A stretch of DNA of 39,750 nucleotides from NCBI GenBank assembly GCA_947169235.1, contig CAMVOY010000018.1, positions 1 to 39,750 on the forward strand. Reading direction: 5' to 3'. The position numbers and the translations under genes were made by a program. Below the pieces are notes generated by a model. That model made no database searches and had not been told where the DNA came from. It saw nothing but the letters and a program-made list of their open reading frames with translations. Every line of letters starts with the position of its first letter. Position 1 is the first letter of the stretch. This DNA comes from an uncultured Lachnospiraceae bacterium. Lineage in GTDB: Bacteria > Bacillota > Clostridia > Lachnospirales > Lachnospiraceae. Shown piece by piece: positions 17,301 through 25,073 of the stretch.

Positions 17301-20300
17301 GTTTCTTTATTGTGAATATAGAAATACTTATTAATACCGGCAGCTGTAGTCTCATTATAGTATGTAACTCCGTCCCGGCTGAATCCACTGACATCTCCGG
17401 ATGGTTTGTATGTATTTGCATCAGCCAAATCCTGAGCTCCCTTTTTATCTGTTCCGGCTGTTACTTCACTTGTGTGATCTAAAATCTCATATCCTTTATT
17501 GACATCAGTAGTTGTTATAGGCTCAAGTGTTACACCTGAGGTATACCATCCCGTCTTATTCTCGCCGATCATTCCTTCTGTTCCGATTATCTTATATCCG
17601 ACATCTCTGCCCAATTCACGACGAACACATTTCAGATTTCCCTGTTCCGTAGGATAAGTGAACTTGTAGTTCTTCGCAACCCCGGTAGTTATTCCGTCTC
17701 CGGACGCAACTTTTGGCGCAGTTGTCGCCTGAGGAACACCGTGTCGAGTACCTCTACCTGTAATGTCGGGATCTTTGTAGGTTGTATCCGTCGTGGATAT
17801 GGTAGCAGCCTGTCCATATACAAAACCACTAACCTTTATAGCCAGTTCATCCTCTCCGACTTTCGCCCACTTTTCATTTTCAGCCAAATTCGGCTTTTCA
17901 TCTCCATCCTTAAACTGATATGTCGCCTTTGCATGGTAGTACTCAGTGGTTCCGACATATGTTGCAGTGAGCTCTGCAGGTGCAACCTGGAAAGAGACCT
18001 CAATATTTGCAGTATGCTCAGATAAAAACTCATTATCTGTCGACTGAACCAAATCATAAGTCAATTCAATTACATCTGTATGTATTCCAACATCCAAAGG
18101 GGTGTCGATAGGCCTGACAGTAAACCCGGAGGCCTTATCTCCCTCAATCATAAACTCCGTTCCTGACTGCAAAGTAGCATTAACCACCTTCGCAGTAAGC
18201 GTATTCCCCGCTTTAAGCGTCGGTGCTATTCTCTTCACTACATCTGCGTCTTCAGATCCGTATCCATAAACACGCCCCTTGATAGTCGCGTCATTCGGAT
18301 CAATCGATTCATCACCCAGCACAATCTTCGATAAAGGTTCATCAACATTCGTTTCAGCTCTAGCAATAGTAATGTTTATAGAGCTAGACTTACCCGCTTT
18401 ATCTGTTGCGGTAATGGTATAAGGAACAGGGTTATTATTCGAAGGAGGAGCAAATGTTACTTTGCATTGTCCATCTGCAATTTGTCCGACTGTTTCCGTG
18501 TTTCCAATGGTTACTCCGGTCGAAGGACTGCATGTCACAGAAGCTAATCCGGTATCACCCAAATCAGCGTTCGAATCGCTTACAGTTATAACCTTAGTTT
18601 TCCCATCTTCAACATAGTACGTCTTTGAACCCTCTATCTTACGTCCACTGGAATCACTTGTGAAAATAGGTGCGTTCGTATCCATTGTAATAAGCTTGTC
18701 TTCGATATAGGCAATATTTCCCGCTTTATCCTTAAGTTTAACATACACATAAACTTTTCCCTTTGGATAATCTGTAGAATTAATAGTCCCTGATTGGCCA
18801 AGTGTCCAATCAGATATACTCGTTCCTGATGTTTGTGACGATGAGATATGATACCACACAGAAGTAGCTGCATTGATGCCGGCACCAGTATCAGGATTAG
18901 TTGTTATTTCAAATGTAACATTTTGATTTTGAATAGATCCGGGATTTACCTGAGAACCATTCACCTTGAATATAATATCTGCAGTAGGCAGGGTCTTATC
19001 CAAGTAGATAATCTGTCCAACCTCATACTTCTTTCTAGTGTTATTATCATCAAAAACCGGATACTTTCCCTCATACTTGAAATACAGTTCATTTGGCCCC
19101 TGTCCAACGGATTTGGTTTCGTCATATTCTATTGAAGCTGACGAGTACGTGTCAGGGTCTGTTCCAGGTGCAGTTTGAGACATCGTAAATGAAGATAATG
19201 GAGTAATCTTTACTTTCCCCTCGGTTCTATCAACATCATCTTTTGTGTACCATTTCAGGTTTGAATGACCGTCAACCTCCGATCCACTAGCCGACGGAGA
19301 TATAGAATACGGATCTCCGTTATACTTGTAACGCTCTACCGTAAATGTATGATTACCATTGAAGAATAGAGTGTTAATTGGATCATAATTGTCCGCCGCA
19401 GTAACACGAACTACAGCATAATACGTATCCGGGTTTTCCCATGGATCAGTAACCAAGTCATTGTTGCTATTTTTATAATAAACGTATTCTGCAGTTATAT
19501 TACCGACTGTTCCTACCCATGCACCTTCCGGAACAGGCTTCGGAATATCACTGTCAGCCTCTCTGTCCGTAACATAGTACGACGAACGAATCCCACTTTC
19601 ACTCCACGACAAATTATCACTTGTAAGCGTAAGCGGGGTTATTATAATAGTAATATCTGTACTGGATACAAAAGCGCTATTGCCGGCACGAACATCACAG
19701 TGAAGCTTATACGTACCTGCATACAACGAGGTGCTCGCAGGAAGAGAGTATTCACGTGTTGTCTTTACGACGGTACCATCTCCGGCCTCTCCAACCTTTT
19801 TCCATACCCACTTGTAGCTCAAAGCACTTTGTGGAACCTCATCATTGCCTATAACAACATCCACTGAAAACTGTTCACTCGAACCCACTGCTCCAAAAGC
19901 GTAAGTATAAGGACCAACTGCATCTTCTCTATTAGTGCCTGATAGTTTTTTGAGTTTTATGTTATCTTGGGCGATGTTATAGTCTTCGTTCACCCTTCTC
20001 GCAGCGATCCCACTATTCTTCACCTTTTCTCCCGTCTCAGGATCGATCAGGTTTCCTTCATCATCTACATCGTATGTTACTCCGTCATTGGCGCTATTAT
20101 TTGTATTGTTTGCATCGGCGGTCGGGGCGTTGGCATCTCCCTGACCGTCGTTGCTGTCAGTCTGATCATCATAAATCTGATCGTCATTATCATCTTCCGG
20201 TTCAGCCTGGTTGGCGGTAGGCTCCTCCGGTTGTTCATTCTCGATAATGGGAGCTTGCTCGACCGGCTCAGCCGTAGGCTCCTCCGAATCGAGGATCTCT

Positions 20301-20563
20301 ATCTCCGTTCCTATCTCGAACACCTCATCGGCTATCGCAGGTATCACAAATAAAGTGAACAGCAAAGCCACACACATGGCACCCGTAATGAGGCGCATAC
20401 GTGCAGTGTGATACTTCACGTCAAAAAACAGCTGGCGGATCAAATGGTGAATGCTGACGCATACAACCGCGATCACCATCAGCGGTTTTCTGAGAAACCT
20501 TACCTTTCCTCCGAGCTTACCGAGAAGTCGGATAAGTCTGCTCTTCTTCTTTTCGTTATCCAT
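14303..20563 (-). CDS. Giant cell-wall-anchored surface protein (SPQTG sorting signal)
   Basis: The protein has 2086 residues. The N-terminus is long and basic, with two hydrophobic stretches (about residues 27-48 and 57-77). The second ends FVIPAIADEV, a likely signal-peptidase site. An acidic, Thr/Pro/Asn-rich spacer (about 85-160) leads into a series of Ig-like and MBG-like beta domains. A module of roughly 280-370 residues occurs twice (about 740-1110 and 1406-1690), with shared landmarks VYGY, ASGF/VSGF, GWYTS and FYI. An Asp-rich patch (about 1755-1785) and a Ser/Gly linker precede the sorting motif SPQTG (about 2021-2025), a membrane helix and KKK. A further 30-residue hydrophilic tail follows, which is unusual for a sortase substrate. 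It is probably an adhesin or scaffold anchored by the sortase encoded at 6300-7100. The start has AGGAGG. Confidence 0.93.
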   Translation of the reverse strand: MDNEKKKSRLIRLLGKLGGKVRFLRKPLMVIAVVCVSIHHLIRQLFFDVKYHTARMRLITGAMCVALLFTLFVIPAIADEVFEIGTEIEILDSEEPTAEPVEQAPIIENEQPEEPTANQAEPEDDNDDQIYDDQTDSNDGQGDANAPTADANNTNNSANDGVTYDVDDEGNLIDPETGEKVKNSGIAARRVNEDYNIAQDNIKLKKLSGTNREDAVGPYTYAFGAVGSSEQFSVDVVIGNDEVPQSALSYKWVWKKVGEAGDGTVVKTTREYSLPASTSLYAGTYKLHCDVRAGNSAFVSSTDITIIITPLTLTSDNLSWSESGIRSSYYVTDREADSDIPKPVPEGAWVGTVGNITAEYVYYKNSNNDLVTDPWENPDTYYAVVRVTAADNYDPINTLFFNGNHTFTVERYKYNGDPYSISPSASGSEVDGHSNLKWYTKDDVDRTEGKVKITPLSSFTMSQTAPGTDPDTYSSASIEYDETKSVGQGPNELYFKYEGKYPVFDDNNTRKKYEVGQIIYLDKTLPTADIIFKVNGSQVNPGSIQNQNVTFEITTNPDTGAGINAATSVWYHISSSQTSGTSISDWTLGQSGTINSTDYPKGKVYVYVKLKDKAGNIAYIEDKLITMDTNAPIFTSDSSGRKIEGSKTYYVEDGKTKVITVSDSNADLGDTGLASVTCSPSTGVTIGNTETVGQIADGQCKVTFAPPSNNNPVPYTITATDKAGKSSSINITIARAETNVDEPLSKIVLGDESIDPNDATIKGRVYGYGSEDADVVKRIAPTLKAGNTLTAKVVNATLQSGTEFMIEGDKASGFTVRPIDTPLDVGIHTDVIELTYDLVQSTDNEFLSEHTANIEVSFQVAPAELTATYVGTTEYYHAKATYQFKDGDEKPNLAENEKWAKVGEDELAIKVSGFVYGQAATISTTDTTYKDPDITGRGTRHGVPQATTAPKVASGDGITTGVAKNYKFTYPTEQGNLKCVRRELGRDVGYKIIGTEGMIGENKTGWYTSGVTLEPITTTDVNKGYEILDHTSEVTAGTDKKGAQDLADANTYKPSGDVSGFSRDGVTYYNETTAAGINKYFYIHNKETDEISLLMHENIKIDRSAAHQVYTNGTPDTSGNETDGTLATKGSGTSGERPYLNVNADEWAEFLHTITFGMYFNARTTVGIKKALDDQSGIVAVHYLITDTSKDYADGDKDKWKSEIESSEGWEPCALPGATGETQFNVTKDVIEKAKTTEGYLYVRIINGAGLKTYLTINNKIIFDDKGPVIEANYDNNSSVPITGSDMHVVEDEDVYTAETVNFNVYDTNFIDPADTATYHTIEVFEGHNINDSSKLVHYWDYDKPATATGAKVEHSFVLNCDKYNDPSFKIGVFIKEYTIVARDDAGFVTIKNIKIKKPVYDISMRDVTLKPQVYGYKNPEATTLKQLEKDDQINAGWKNTANANADAKVTSITLDSEGKNYFKVSTSAPWKIEPVEGLHAGDYDARLTVNYDNTDMGATPPSTQKSVTATVHLHVNKKELIARYPGDVIKQGTAAKSEVVIDASGFVNGETETTAANFTKPYVVIPASLKATTVITPQGGSAKDYSFKYVGGIVTVVTNKAVKNTHYTVSGTLSDTGWYTSNITLAPKTGYVMCSDADGKLTMNNIVITEDTSAGEKRFYIKESKTGEIYEQCVFVYKKDTQAPVISGIVDGLTYKANKKQVTVKDQNLCRVSVNGQRQNIASGQSVFDMLATQKEKVCFIVAEDYAGNISTATVTLMQEDGSDEDGFEDDNDEDPDDDMIQDDTDGGDDGDLGSFTKKVQLVDGAPATTFTSSNKELKNYVLNTSEREVLKEGSDVNVKLRVQNIDGSVSQADKELVIAALGDYTVAKYLDVTLWKTVGSGEEVGPIAKTKKAISMTVTIPSEFRKAVKSGKVREFAFVRVHGGAASVLEDQDSSANTITVSSSLYSVYALAYRDVDASSAKSKSDSGSNGSGKSKSDGSPSGSGRSGNGSGSGSGSGSGGGYGSVRSRGVSVETDGIIDGSPQTGDRAPILPTVLGFGLSFIGMITVLVLKKKLDYEWVYVDDAGNYYDRKGNPVDPSQYEDV

Positions 20564-20582
20564 AATGCCAACCTCCTTTTAT

Positions 20583-20604
20583 GGCGCGTCCCACCGACGC
20601 CGCC
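20583..20604 (-). promoter_or_regulatory. Strong hairpin just before the ribosome site of the giant gene
   Basis: GCGTC/GACGC with outer GGC/GCC pairs ends eight bases upstream of the AGGAGG of the surface-protein gene. The leader between the promoter at about 20730 and this hairpin also contains CGTCA/TGACG. It may stabilise the 5' end or tune translation. No known riboswitch consensus was recognised. Confidence 0.4.
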
Positions 20605-20727
20605 TACGCATGTCCTCCATGACACGCGGTGAATGTACGTAAATACGTCATTTGACGGCATTTTTTCGCACGCAAATAAACACCGTCCGGGCATAGTTAC
20701 CCCATACCCATCATCACAGTTATAGTC

Positions 20728-20757
20728 ATTATACCACATCTTGTTTCCAAAATGCAA
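20728..20757 (-). promoter_or_regulatory. Promoter of the giant surface-protein gene
   Basis: TATAAT (20728-20733) and TTGCAT (20752-20757) lie on the minus strand with an 18-base spacer. The transcript would carry a structured leader of about 160 bases. Confidence 0.5.
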
Positions 20758-20777
20758 GCATTTTTGCCGAAAATACC

Positions 20778-20814
20778 CTATGATTATTTGACACATTTCT
20801 GTCAACAATCATAG
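20778..20814. other. 14-bp stem hairpin in the divergent gap
   Basis: CTATGATT and TTGACA (20778-20785, 20788-20793) pair with TGTCAA and AATCATAG (20800-20805, 20807-20814). It lies two bases beyond the stop of a doubtful minus-strand reading frame (20817-21110) and could be that frame's terminator, although only a short TATTTT follows. Each arm contains a TTGACA-like hexamer, but neither has a fitting -10 box. Confidence 0.4.
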
Positions 20815-20816
20815 TT

Positions 20817-21110
20817 TCACGATGTTTCACGGAAAAATATCCCTTCACTAGATGTTGTGAGGCGCTCCTCCAAAAACTCCGTGCACGGCAAACAGACCTT
20901 CCGTCTCTCGGAAGGTATCACAAGAAAACCATCACCGATACACTGTTTTTCGCCGGTTACAGCCTTCTTCCCTTTATATCGGACGATCCGGGCGAGATGT
21001 TCACCCTTAAGGCAAAAAGAAATCGGAGCGAGAATATATTGTGCTTTCTCTTGACAGACCCCACATAATGTAGTACAATGACTTTGAGTGAAGGGTCTGG
21101 TTCCAGGCAT
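20817..21110 (-). CDS. Doubtful small reading frame, possible remnant gene
   Basis: A 97-codon frame has coding-like composition in its 3' two thirds (for example LARIVRYKGKKAVTGEKQ, then IPSERRKVCLPCTEFLEERL), with CLPC and other cysteines. I cannot name a family. The ATG has no ribosome site, and its first 20 codons overlap the plus-strand promoter of the hydrolase gene, so either the start is wrong or the gene is decayed. A hairpin follows the stop codon directly. It may be a remnant or chance frame; the rest of the 20564-21156 gap holds only promoters and hairpins. Confidence 0.25.
   Translation of the reverse strand: MPGTRPFTQSHCTTLCGVCQEKAQYILAPISFCLKGEHLARIVRYKGKKAVTGEKQCIGDGFLVIPSERRKVCLPCTEFLEERLTTSSEGIFFRETS
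21051..21079 (+). promoter_or_regulatory. Promoter of the metallo-beta-lactamase-fold gene
   Basis: TTGACA (21051-21056) and TACAAT (21074-21079) are separated by exactly 17 bases on the plus strand, 77 bases before the start codon. Confidence 0.8.
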
Positions 21111-21156
21111 ATGATCTTGGGATTATGCCCGGTATAAAGGTGCGGAGTTATACAAA

Positions 21157-21999
21157 ATGTTACACTACGAATTAATAATCTCAGATATCGAACGTGCGAA
21201 GAATATCGATATTTCGATATTTCCCATGCCCGTGCTGGATTCAAGGATGTATATCATTCCGTGCTACTCCATTGAAATAAATTCAAACAAACATGAACTT
21301 CTGATCATCGATCCCTGCCTTTGGGATGAAGATGACGAGGACGCCGTGAGAAAGATCTGCAGTGAGGCCGATCATGCGACCGTGTTGGTGACACACTCCC
21401 ACTACGATCATATCGCGGGAGTGAACAGGTTGCGTGAACTCGTGCCCGTAACGCTGTATACCACCGATCTGTGTGATCGAAAAATGCAGGATTCGCACAA
21501 GAACTTAGCTGCCTACTCCATGGCACTTGTTATGGATAAGACGGAAGAAAGACAGGCATACTGCCAAAGATGCTTTGATTTCAATTATGGATGCAAAGCT
21601 GATGAGATATATGAAGGTGAACTGATCATAAACCTGCCCTCTCCAATCGGAGAGCGTGCAGAAAACAGCGCCAATCTGATGATAAGAACAGTTTACGCCC
21701 CAGGGCATTCGGACTGCAGCCAGTGCATAGAGCTTCACTACTCCCCAGCCGGAGAGCCGGATCAGGGTACAGGAGCAGATGATACAACAGCTGCCGAGAC
21801 GTCTCTTCTTGCCATATTTACGGGAGACAGCTTGGTAAACGGTCACGATGTCATCACACGCTTCCCTACGGGCAGCAAAAAGGTGTTCAGAGAGACTACT
21901 GAGCCATATCTCAGATCTCTGCCGGATGATGTCACCATCCTCCCGGGACACGGAGACCCGGCATTATTCGATAGCCTGAAGGAATACGCGATAATATGA
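21157..21999 (+). CDS. Metallo-beta-lactamase-fold hydrolase
   Basis: This 280-residue cytoplasmic protein is the only clear plus-strand gene. The metal motif H-x-H-x-D-H is seen as VTHSHYDHIAGV. Further ligands come from YAPGHSDCSQC, FTGDSLV and the C-terminal LPGHGDPALF, so both metal sites look complete. The layout is that of glyoxalase II-like or general thioester/phosphoester hydrolases, but a Cys-rich middle (YCQRCFDFNYGCKAD, residues about 130-145) is unusual for them. The substrate is unknown. The ATG follows GGAG at nine bases, a modest site, under a strong promoter. After the stop there is a gap of 486 bases without a gene. Confidence 0.85.
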   Translation: MLHYELIISDIERAKNIDISIFPMPVLDSRMYIIPCYSIEINSNKHELLIIDPCLWDEDDEDAVRKICSEADHATVLVTHSHYDHIAGVNRLRELVPVTLYTTDLCDRKMQDSHKNLAAYSMALVMDKTEERQAYCQRCFDFNYGCKADEIYEGELIINLPSPIGERAENSANLMIRTVYAPGHSDCSQCIELHYSPAGEPDQGTGADDTTAAETSLLAIFTGDSLVNGHDVITRFPTGSKKVFRETTEPYLRSLPDDVTILPGHGDPALFDSLKEYAII

Positions 22000-22351
22000 C
22001 TGCCATCACCGAGTCACAAATGCACTCAAGCATGACGGCGAGGTGTGTATAAAAATATCAGTTTCAAAAGCAAGAACCGTCAACTCCACATTTTGTGTAG
22101 TAACGTTTGCGATTTAGGTCGCTGAAATGCTAAAAATTGCGCAAATACTGCGCAGAAAATAGACGTAAATTCTGTTGAATTACGATTCAACTATCTTAAA
22201 ATCGCCATTTTTGGCTTCTTAAACCTGGATCCCCGGATTCTTGAATCGCGGATTCATCATTTTTTGACTCCAAATTTTTCAAATGTAGTTCCGAGGTTCA
22301 ACTTTTTCTTGATATACCCTTTCACTTTTTCTTATATCCAAAACATGTGTA

Positions 22352-22398
22352 AAATAAAATGATGAGCCCTCATATTTTGTTGACTCATCATTTTATTT
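22352..22398. terminator. 15-bp perfect stem, bidirectional terminator in an AT-rich gap
   Basis: Arms 22352-22366 and 22384-22398 are perfect complements, running through A/T-rich ends that give U-rich tails in both directions. It could end the plus-strand hydrolase transcript and the minus-strand Fic transcript. The rest of the 22000-22485 gap is AT-rich, with small hairpins (such as GTTGAAT/ATTCAAC near 22173) and no supported gene. Confidence 0.65.
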
Positions 22399-22485
22399 CA
22401 TTTCAAAATATCGATTTTTCGCTATCCCATCTCGGTTATATCGTAATCAAACATTTTTATGAATTTATAAATTCATTTTCGAAAA

Positions 22486-23529
22486 TCATTGTTTTCTTTT
22501 GTATCTCGCGTCACGGAAACTTCCTACTTTCATGATTTTTTCCTCATCCAGAAGTCTTTTCAGTGTAACTTCCACTGTTCTAACACTCACATCCGGGAGC
22601 CTCTCCATGATCTCTGATTTTGACATCGGAACGTAAGTATTCATCAAAATCGCTTCGATCCTTTCCTGTTTTGAGGCCTTTTTACGCGTATCCTCCATGA
22701 AATGGTCGTCTAATTCGTGGTAAGCACGCACGATTACTCGCATCATATACTCCACAAATGGTACGTAATTGTTCTCTCCTTCAGGCCACTTTTCCGAGGA
22801 CTTTTCTAACGCAGTGTAATAGTCGTCTTTGCGCTTTTCTATTAACTTCTCTATTGAGATGTATCCGGCCACATCTAACCCCGTTTTGTACATCAAAAAT
22901 GATGTCACGAGCCGGGAAATTCTTTCGTTCCCCTCCCCGAACGGCTGAATTTTTAACAAATCGAGCACAACACACGGAATCAACAGTATTTTCGGTATCT
23001 CTTCGTCCTTCATCGCTGCATTATACGCTCTTATCAGCTGCTCCAACGCCACCGGAATGTCCTCTGCGCTGATCGGATTCAGTCTCACGCGGTCTGAACC
23101 CTCCTGTCCCATTCCAAAAATGAAGATATCACTCTGCTTATAGGTACCTGCCTCCTGGGGAGTCGCCTCGCTGAAGATCATTTTATGAAGATTTCTTATG
23201 AACTCCTGGTCAAATTTTACCTTATCGTTCTGGATATTGATCAGATTCAGTGCATCCTTATATCCGTTTATCATCTGTTCGTCGGTATTTGCGGCGTAGT
23301 CACCATCGATGATACCCTGGATCCTCGCATCCGTCGCCGTTATACCGTCGATCGCATTACCCGAGCATACGGAATCAAAGACAACCTTGTCCCTTAGCGC
23401 CTGAAAAGTACCGCTGTTCCGGTCTTTGTTATAGACCTCCTTTGTTTTCAGGACCGCGATCTCCTCTGCCAGATGAACAAGACGTCCCGGCACCGGTCCC
23501 TTCAGAAAAGTGTAGTCAAACTTCCTCAT
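22486..23529 (-). CDS. Fic-domain protein with catalytic His replaced by Gln
   Basis: The protein has 347 residues. Fic proteins transfer AMP or related groups to target proteins using an HPFx(D/E)GNGR motif. Here the aligned motif reads I-Q195-P-F-G-E-G-N-E-R203. The base histidine is thus Gln (codon CAG), and the second Gly of GNGR is Glu. Surrounding sequence (LVTSFLMYKTGLDVAGYISIEKLI) is well conserved with active relatives, so it is not a random wreck. An N-terminal SGNAIDG resembles the SxxxE(G/N) inhibitory helix with Asp for Glu. A C-terminal winged-helix-like domain (MSKSEIMERLPDVSVRTVEV) suggests DNA binding. The start has AGGAGG. The gene has its own promoter and palindromic operator, and lies 137 bases after the HTH-DUF3990 pair. 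Confidence 0.88.
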   Translation of the reverse strand: MRKFDYTFLKGPVPGRLVHLAEEIAVLKTKEVYNKDRNSGTFQALRDKVVFDSVCSGNAIDGITATDARIQGIIDGDYAANTDEQMINGYKDALNLINIQNDKVKFDQEFIRNLHKMIFSEATPQEAGTYKQSDIFIFGMGQEGSDRVRLNPISAEDIPVALEQLIRAYNAAMKDEEIPKILLIPCVVLDLLKIQPFGEGNERISRLVTSFLMYKTGLDVAGYISIEKLIEKRKDDYYTALEKSSEKWPEGENNYVPFVEYMMRVIVRAYHELDDHFMEDTRKKASKQERIEAILMNTYVPMSKSEIMERLPDVSVRTVEVTLKRLLDEEKIMKVGSFRDARYKRKQ

Positions 23530-23575
23530 AAACTGTTAACCTCCTATATTTTTTCTGCATTATAATAAACAACAA

Positions 23576-23614
23576 AATTACTCTACAAATCATATCATAA
23601 TTTGTGGAGTAATT
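23576..23614. promoter_or_regulatory. Promoter and inverted-repeat operator of the Fic gene
   Basis: 15-bp arms (23576-23590 and 23600-23614) with one mismatch and a 9-base spacer overlap a minus-strand promoter, TTGAAT (23612-23617) and TATGAT (23589-23594), spaced 17 bases. A second -10 (TATAAT) lies nearer the gene. A dimeric regulator bound here would block transcription; the Fic protein's own winged-helix domain is a candidate. Confidence 0.6.
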
Positions 23615-23666
23615 CAAGTCATTTTTGCTGATTAGTCAGACTTCTTGGCATTTTTATGCGCGAAAA

Positions 23667-24323
23667 TCAAGGCTCGATCCCAGAAAAGTCATATTCCATA
23701 ATATCAGCTTCATTACACCTCAAAACCCTCGCCAGTGCAGTTAGATACATTATCCTTGCGTGGTTGATATTCTTCTGTCTCTGTTCATACTGCTGGATGG
23801 TACGTACCGGGATATCTGCTTTCTTTGCGAGCTGACTTTGACTCAGTCCCATTTCCTCTCTCCTCTCCTTTAAACGGGAAACCTTCCCGGACGAGAGCAT
23901 TCTTTCAATAACATAGTCCCTGAACTGCTTTACATCCATCTCGTGATAAGGATGATATGCCTCTATGACCTTTTCGATAGGGAACACTTCCAATATATCC
24001 TTGAATGTACATCCCAGCTCCCACTGCACATACGCAAGAGCCCAGCCCGCCCAGAACTCAGGTGTCCTGTCCGGTCTGAACTGCTTTTCAATAAACACCC
24101 ATCCTTTATCCGTCTGAATCATAGCCTCTTCCATGATCTCAACCCCGGATCTGCCAACAGTATATGTCGAATCGCCCTTTTCATACCTGTTTGCGATCCC
24201 CGAGATCATAAACCTGTCAAATGCATCCCTCGGGGATATTTTTACGTCATATACTGCGTATTCAAGCATATATCCAAGAGTATTCATGGCACTATCCAGG
24301 TATAGTTTGCTGTATGCGTGCAT
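23667..24323 (-). CDS. Helix-turn-helix protein paired with DUF3990 (antitoxin-like)
   Basis: This roughly 218-residue cytoplasmic protein has two parts. Residues 1-140 are helical with no named family that I can be sure of (MHAYSKLYLDSAMNTLGYML, and ...YVQWELGCTFKDILEVFP). Residues 145-218 form an XRE-type helix-turn-helix (RREEMGLSQSQLAKKADIP followed by RTIQQYEQRQKNINHAR). The ATG at 24321-24323 follows GGGAG. It is translated after the DUF3990 gene, 54 bases apart, on the same transcript. The order toxin-like then HTH, with a palindromic operator over the shared promoter, suggests autoregulation and an antitoxin role. This is inference from layout. Confidence 0.8.
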   Translation of the reverse strand: MHAYSKLYLDSAMNTLGYMLEYAVYDVKISPRDAFDRFMISGIANRYEKGDSTYTVGRSGVEIMEEAMIQTDKGWVFIEKQFRPDRTPEFWAGWALAYVQWELGCTFKDILEVFPIEKVIEAYHPYHEMDVKQFRDYVIERMLSSGKVSRLKERREEMGLSQSQLAKKADIPVRTIQQYEQRQKNINHARIMYLTALARVLRCNEADIMEYDFSGIEP

Positions 24324-24377
24324 TTGTCTCCCTTCCGGATCTGATCTCCTTGTCAGATACCCCAAATGTTTCGAAAC

Positions 24378-25049
24378 TTACTTCAATCTCTCATCTCCCG
24401 GCTTCATCTGGTCGTCAAGAATGGTTGTTATATAGATATCACCCGGTTGTCTTCTGTTCCTTTCCAGATCAAAATACTGCTCCCTTGCATCATTATCCCT
24501 CTTTTCACGAAGAGGATACCACTCATCCGATGATACAGATTCATAACCTGAAAAAGTGATCTTCTCAAAACTCTTTTCTGATTTGATCACTATCTGTGTG
24601 CCGAGTTTTCCAAGGTGCATGGCACTTCCAAGCTGTCTGTATGATATCGCGCCGTTCAAAAAATCTCTTGCAAACGAAAAATAACTGTCATCCGCCCTAT
24701 AGCCCACGATAATATCATAATCATCGTAGTCAGGTCTGAAATACGCTATCAGATACTCCTTCGCCTCATCCGCCAGAACCGAAGGCATCTCAAACGTCCT
24801 GTTTTCAACCAATATTGTCAGCCAATGAAGGATGGTGTATTCATCCGAAAGCAGATCGAGCACACTAAGTCCGGATGTATCAAGTTTATATTTATTAAGA
24901 AAACCATCTTGATCCTTCCTGACCGCCCACTCTCTGCCCATATCAGGACTTTCCGTACAATAGAACCCGCTTCCGTAGTCGTTGTGCGGCTTTCCACCGC
25001 CGTATATGGGTTTACGCACGATTTCCTGTGATCCGTGATAAAGAACCAT
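24378..25049 (-). CDS. DUF3990 protein, ADP-ribosyltransferase-fold, toxin-like
   Basis: This 223-residue protein starts MVLYHGSQEIVRKPIYGGGK and continues NDYGSGFYCTESPDMGREWA. This is the DUF3990 signature, which sequence analyses have linked to the ADP-ribosyltransferase fold (His in YHGS, Tyr in GFYCT). The usual Asp-Phe-Gly of the family reads Asp-Tyr-Gly. A QIVIKSEKSFEKITFSGYE strand near the end may hold the third active-site position. No signal peptide is seen, so it acts inside the cell, possibly modifying a protein or nucleic acid. It is the first gene of a two-gene operon with the HTH protein. The ATG follows GGGAGG. Toxic activity has not been shown from the sequence; it is inferred from the family and arrangement. 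Confidence 0.82.
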   Translation of the reverse strand: MVLYHGSQEIVRKPIYGGGKPHNDYGSGFYCTESPDMGREWAVRKDQDGFLNKYKLDTSGLSVLDLLSDEYTILHWLTILVENRTFEMPSVLADEAKEYLIAYFRPDYDDYDIIVGYRADDSYFSFARDFLNGAISYRQLGSAMHLGKLGTQIVIKSEKSFEKITFSGYESVSSDEWYPLREKRDNDAREQYFDLERNRRQPGDIYITTILDDQMKPGDERLK

Positions 25050-25073
25050 AGCCGCTCACCTCCCTTTGGTAAT

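Noticed and set aside
20820-20845. ParB parS site (TGTTTCACG half)
   Set aside because: Only about 12 of 16 positions match the consensus and one half-site is missing; no parA/parB nearby.
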